From an uncultured Shimia sp. (GTDB taxonomy: Bacteria; Pseudomonadota; Alphaproteobacteria; Rhodobacterales; Rhodobacteraceae), in the NCBI RefSeq assembly GCF_913054185.1, contig NZ_CAJXIV010000006.1:1-64000 (forward strand): DNA of 64,000 nucleotides, in the 5' to 3' direction. Shown here piece after piece: positions 61,871-64,000 of this stretch. Below the pieces are notes generated by a model. It saw nothing but the letters and a program-made list of their open reading frames with translations. It was not told the DNA's origin and did not search any database. Both the position numbers and the translations under genes were made by a program. Numbering within the stretch: position 1 is the first letter of the stretch; each line of letters starts with the position of its first letter.

Positions 61871-62359
61871 TTAGACCCCGGCCGCGATGTCGTAGGAGAT
61901 TTCGTGCTCGTCCCCGGCGGAGTGGTCTTCTTCCTGCACGGTGTATTTGACGGTCACGTTCTCAAACACGGCTCCCAGCACTTCTTCAACCATTTGACCA
62001 CCTTCGTCTTCGCCAATGCCAACCATTTCGAACTTGGAAATAGTGACGTGCTCCATGGTGATGTGCAGATAGTCGATGTGGGCGTCGCCGGAATCCTTGC
62101 GAAGGAAAAGTTCCCATTTGGCGAAGGATTTGCCTTGCATACAGGACAAAGCCAGATAGGGCGAAGATGCGTCCAGATACTTTTTCATTAGCAGTGCGTC
62201 GACTTGAGCACGGGCACGCGCTCGACCTCTACCAACTTGTGCAGCAGAGCCCTGTTCGATGTTCCAAGCAATGTCATGAACATCAATTTGGTCTTCGTGA
62301 TCCACCCTTTGGCTTTCGCCGGGGATTTCTTCGATACTCAGATAACCTGTTAGTGCCAT
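61871..62359 (-). CDS. hcp: T6SS inner-tube protein Hcp
   Basis: A 162-aa Hcp: TGYLSIEEIPGESQRVDHEDQIDVHDIAW and WELFLRKDSGDAHIDYLHITMEHVTISKFEM are the family patterns, in part. It forms hexameric tube rings and carries effectors. The position between tssC and tssE is common. It is preceded by a 31-bp gap after tssC, with no separate promoter visible. Confidence 0.93.
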   Translation of the reverse strand: MALTGYLSIEEIPGESQRVDHEDQIDVHDIAWNIEQGSAAQVGRGRARARAQVDALLMKKYLDASSPYLALSCMQGKSFAKWELFLRKDSGDAHIDYLHITMEHVTISKFEMVGIGEDEGGQMVEEVLGAVFENVTVKYTVQEEDHSAGDEHEISYDIAAGV

Positions 62360-62390
62360 TTTGATTTCTCCAATTTACTGGTTACGAAAA

Positions 62391-63899
62391 TCAGGATTTG
62401 ACAGAAGGCAACTCCGATACGAGGCGCAAAGAAGCGTTGATGCCTTCAAGTTGATAGTGCGGGCGCAGGAAGAAGCGGGCGTTGTAATAGCCTGGACGCC
62501 CTTCAACACTGTCCACTTCGACTTCGGCCGCCGCCAAGGGGCGCTTGGCCTTGGCCGCATCATCCGCCATTGCCGGATTTGCCAGCACATAGCGGTTGAT
62601 CCACTCGCTGAGCCAGATCTGCATATCACCGCGTTCTTTGAACGTGCCCACTTTGTCGCGGGCAATCGCCTTGAGGTAATGGGCAAACCGGCTGACCGGG
62701 AAGAGGTATGGCAAATTGGCTGAGAGCCGTTCGTTGGCCTGAGCATCAGGGTCCACCAGGCGTCCGGCGCGGGCTTCGTCATCCTGCAGACTGTGGGCCC
62801 CGATAAAGGCGGCCACATCCGTGTTCTTACGATGCAGGATCGGCATCATGCCCAACTTCGCCAACTCCGCTTCGCGCCGGTCGTCAATCGCGATCTCGGT
62901 GGGGCATTTCATCGCCACAGACCCATCATCCGTTGGGAAAGTGTGCACTGGCAAGTTCATCACTGTGCCACCGGATTCCACACCGCGGATCTGGGTGCCC
63001 CAACCTGAAATTTTGTGGCTGCGGTTGATGTTCACTCCCATGGCATAAGCCGCATTCATCCAGGTGTAGTGGTCATGTTTGCCGTCGATGACCTCTTCAA
63101 AGTCAAAACCCTTGACCGGTACGGTCTCGGCCCCATAAGGCAGGCGTCCCAAAACTCGAGGCATGGCAAGACCGATATAGCGTGCATCTTCGCTTTCGCG
63201 TAGCGACTGCCAACTGGCGTACTCCGGACTTGAAACGATCTGCTCCAGGTCCTGCGGATTGGGCAGTTCCTGCCAACTTTCCATGCGAAAGAGCTGTGGC
63301 GCGACGGCGGCGATAAAGGGCGCATGTGCAGAAGCGGCAATACCAGAGATATTGCGCAGCAGGCCTACATCCTTGGGTTTGTGGCTAAATTCATAGTCGC
63401 CCACAATCGCCCCAAATGGCTCACCACCCAGCATGGAATACTCGTCGGAATAGATTTTTTTGAAAATTGGGGACTGGTCCCACATCTGCCCTTCATAGTC
63501 TTCCAGATGGTCTGCGAGATCATCCTTTTTGATGTTGAGCACCCGGATTTTGAGCTTTTGATCTGTTTCGGTGTTGTTCACCAGATAGTGCAGACCGCGC
63601 CAGGAACCCTCCATTTTGGAAATATCCGGGGCGTGCAAAATTTCATTCATCTGCTCGGAAAGAAGCTGGTCAATGCCTCCAATAAGAGACTTGATCGATT
63701 TTACCGCATTGCCGGAGATGGCTGTTGTGCCGGATCGCTCCTGCGCAGCAACCGCGAGGTTTGACACCAATTCCTTGAGCTTTTCGCCGTCTTTGTCCTT
63801 GACGCGGAAATCCTTTTCGAGCAGGTCGCTGAATTCGCCGAGATCAAGCGCTTCGGCTTCGGCGGCACCAGCCCCTGCTTTGAGTTCTTCGTCAGCCAT
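62391..63899 (-). CDS. tssC: T6SS sheath large subunit TssC (VipB)
   Basis: A 502-aa TssC: GSWRGLHYLVNNTETDQKLKIRVLNI, GEPFGAIVGDYEFSH, LPYGAETVPVKGFDFEE and the C-terminal FLRPHYQLEGINASLRLVSELP are hallmark stretches (in part). With TssB it builds the contractile sheath. It starts 3 bp after the tssB stop. Confidence 0.95.
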   Translation of the reverse strand: MADEELKAGAGAAEAEALDLGEFSDLLEKDFRVKDKDGEKLKELVSNLAVAAQERSGTTAISGNAVKSIKSLIGGIDQLLSEQMNEILHAPDISKMEGSWRGLHYLVNNTETDQKLKIRVLNIKKDDLADHLEDYEGQMWDQSPIFKKIYSDEYSMLGGEPFGAIVGDYEFSHKPKDVGLLRNISGIAASAHAPFIAAVAPQLFRMESWQELPNPQDLEQIVSSPEYASWQSLRESEDARYIGLAMPRVLGRLPYGAETVPVKGFDFEEVIDGKHDHYTWMNAAYAMGVNINRSHKISGWGTQIRGVESGGTVMNLPVHTFPTDDGSVAMKCPTEIAIDDRREAELAKLGMMPILHRKNTDVAAFIGAHSLQDDEARAGRLVDPDAQANERLSANLPYLFPVSRFAHYLKAIARDKVGTFKERGDMQIWLSEWINRYVLANPAMADDAAKAKRPLAAAEVEVDSVEGRPGYYNARFFLRPHYQLEGINASLRLVSELPSVKS

Positions 63900-63902
63900 A
63901 AC

Positions 63903-64000
63903 TTAGCCCTCCCCTTTTTCAGCGTCTACCGCCGCTTCTGCGGCTTGCTGGAGCAGCGGCTCGTTGTTGAGAAGTTGGGCGATGCGTTTTTCCGCATCAA
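63903..64000 (-). CDS. tssB: T6SS sheath small subunit TssB (VipA), C-terminal end only
   Basis: The last ~32 codons of a gene that runs off the right edge. They encode AEKRIAQLLNNEPLLQQAAE followed by AAVDAEKGEG and a stop. The RIAQLLNNE helix is the typical TssB C terminus that packs against TssC. The gene sits directly upstream of tssC on the same strand. Confidence 0.82.
   Translation of the reverse strand, partial: DAEKRIAQLLNNEPLLQQAAEAAVDAEKGEG

Overview
The window looks like an alphaproteobacterial chromosome, most probably a marine Rhodobacteraceae (Roseobacter-group) bacterium. This is an inference from three things: the rRNA operon order 23S-5S-tRNA-fMet with an alphaproteobacterial-type initiator tRNA, a TRAP transporter beside large acyl-CoA catabolic clusters, and a type VI secretion (T6SS) locus. 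No species is claimed.

Region 1 (1-0.7 kb) is the end of an rRNA operon: the 23S 3' end, 5S, initiator tRNA and a terminator. Two 30-nt hairpins with covarying stems sit on either side of 5S.

Region 2 (1.3-38 kb) is one large catabolic region for CoA-linked carboxylic acids. It holds five acyl-CoA dehydrogenases, six CaiB/BaiF-family proteins (one with racemase-type residues), one class I-type CoA transferase, two AMP-forming acyl-CoA ligases, four MaoC/hotdog hydratases, four SDRs, one PaaG-like isomerase, two thiolase-fold proteins, an HMG-CoA-synthase-like/DUF35 fusion, a DUF35 protein, a CitE-type lyase, a citrate-synthase-like lyase, a complete DctPQM TRAP transporter, and IclR and MarR regulators. 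It reads as several operons: 1361-8179 (+), 12564-8290 (-), 12786-19280 (+), 19373-27582 (+), 33982-27721 (-) and 34105-37950 (+). The layout suggests import by TRAP, activation by ligases or CoA transfer, racemisation, dehydrogenation, hydration, oxidation, and then thiolysis, retro-aldol or lyase cleavage. The substrate cannot be read from sequence; a branched or cyclic acid is plausible. A 35-bp operator-like motif recurs upstream of 1361, 12786 and the IclR gene, which suggests one IclR regulon.

Region 3 (38-39.3 kb) is a scar. A 57-bp direct repeat of the tRNA-fMet acceptor end plus its terminator (646-702 and 38562-38618, one mismatch) brackets region 2. The second copy lies next to a frameshifted remnant of a large serine recombinase, so region 2 may be an island or the product of rearrangement at rRNA/tRNA loci.

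Region 4 (39.3-64 kb) is a T6SS locus. The minus strand carries tssB(partial)-tssC-hcp-tssE-tssF-tssG-tagH(FHA)-tssJ-tssK-tssL(OmpA)-tssM-tagF. The plus strand carries a Ser-rich lipoprotein, a secreted caspase-like/Sel1 protein, a PP2C phosphatase, an M15 peptidase, an unusual 818-aa protein joining a DotU/TssL-like domain to a TssM C-terminal region without the GTPase, and VgrG. An OmpA protein lies between them on the minus strand. tssA and tssH/clpV are not in the window. The TssL-TssM hybrid beside normal tssL and tssM is the most unusual gene in the window.
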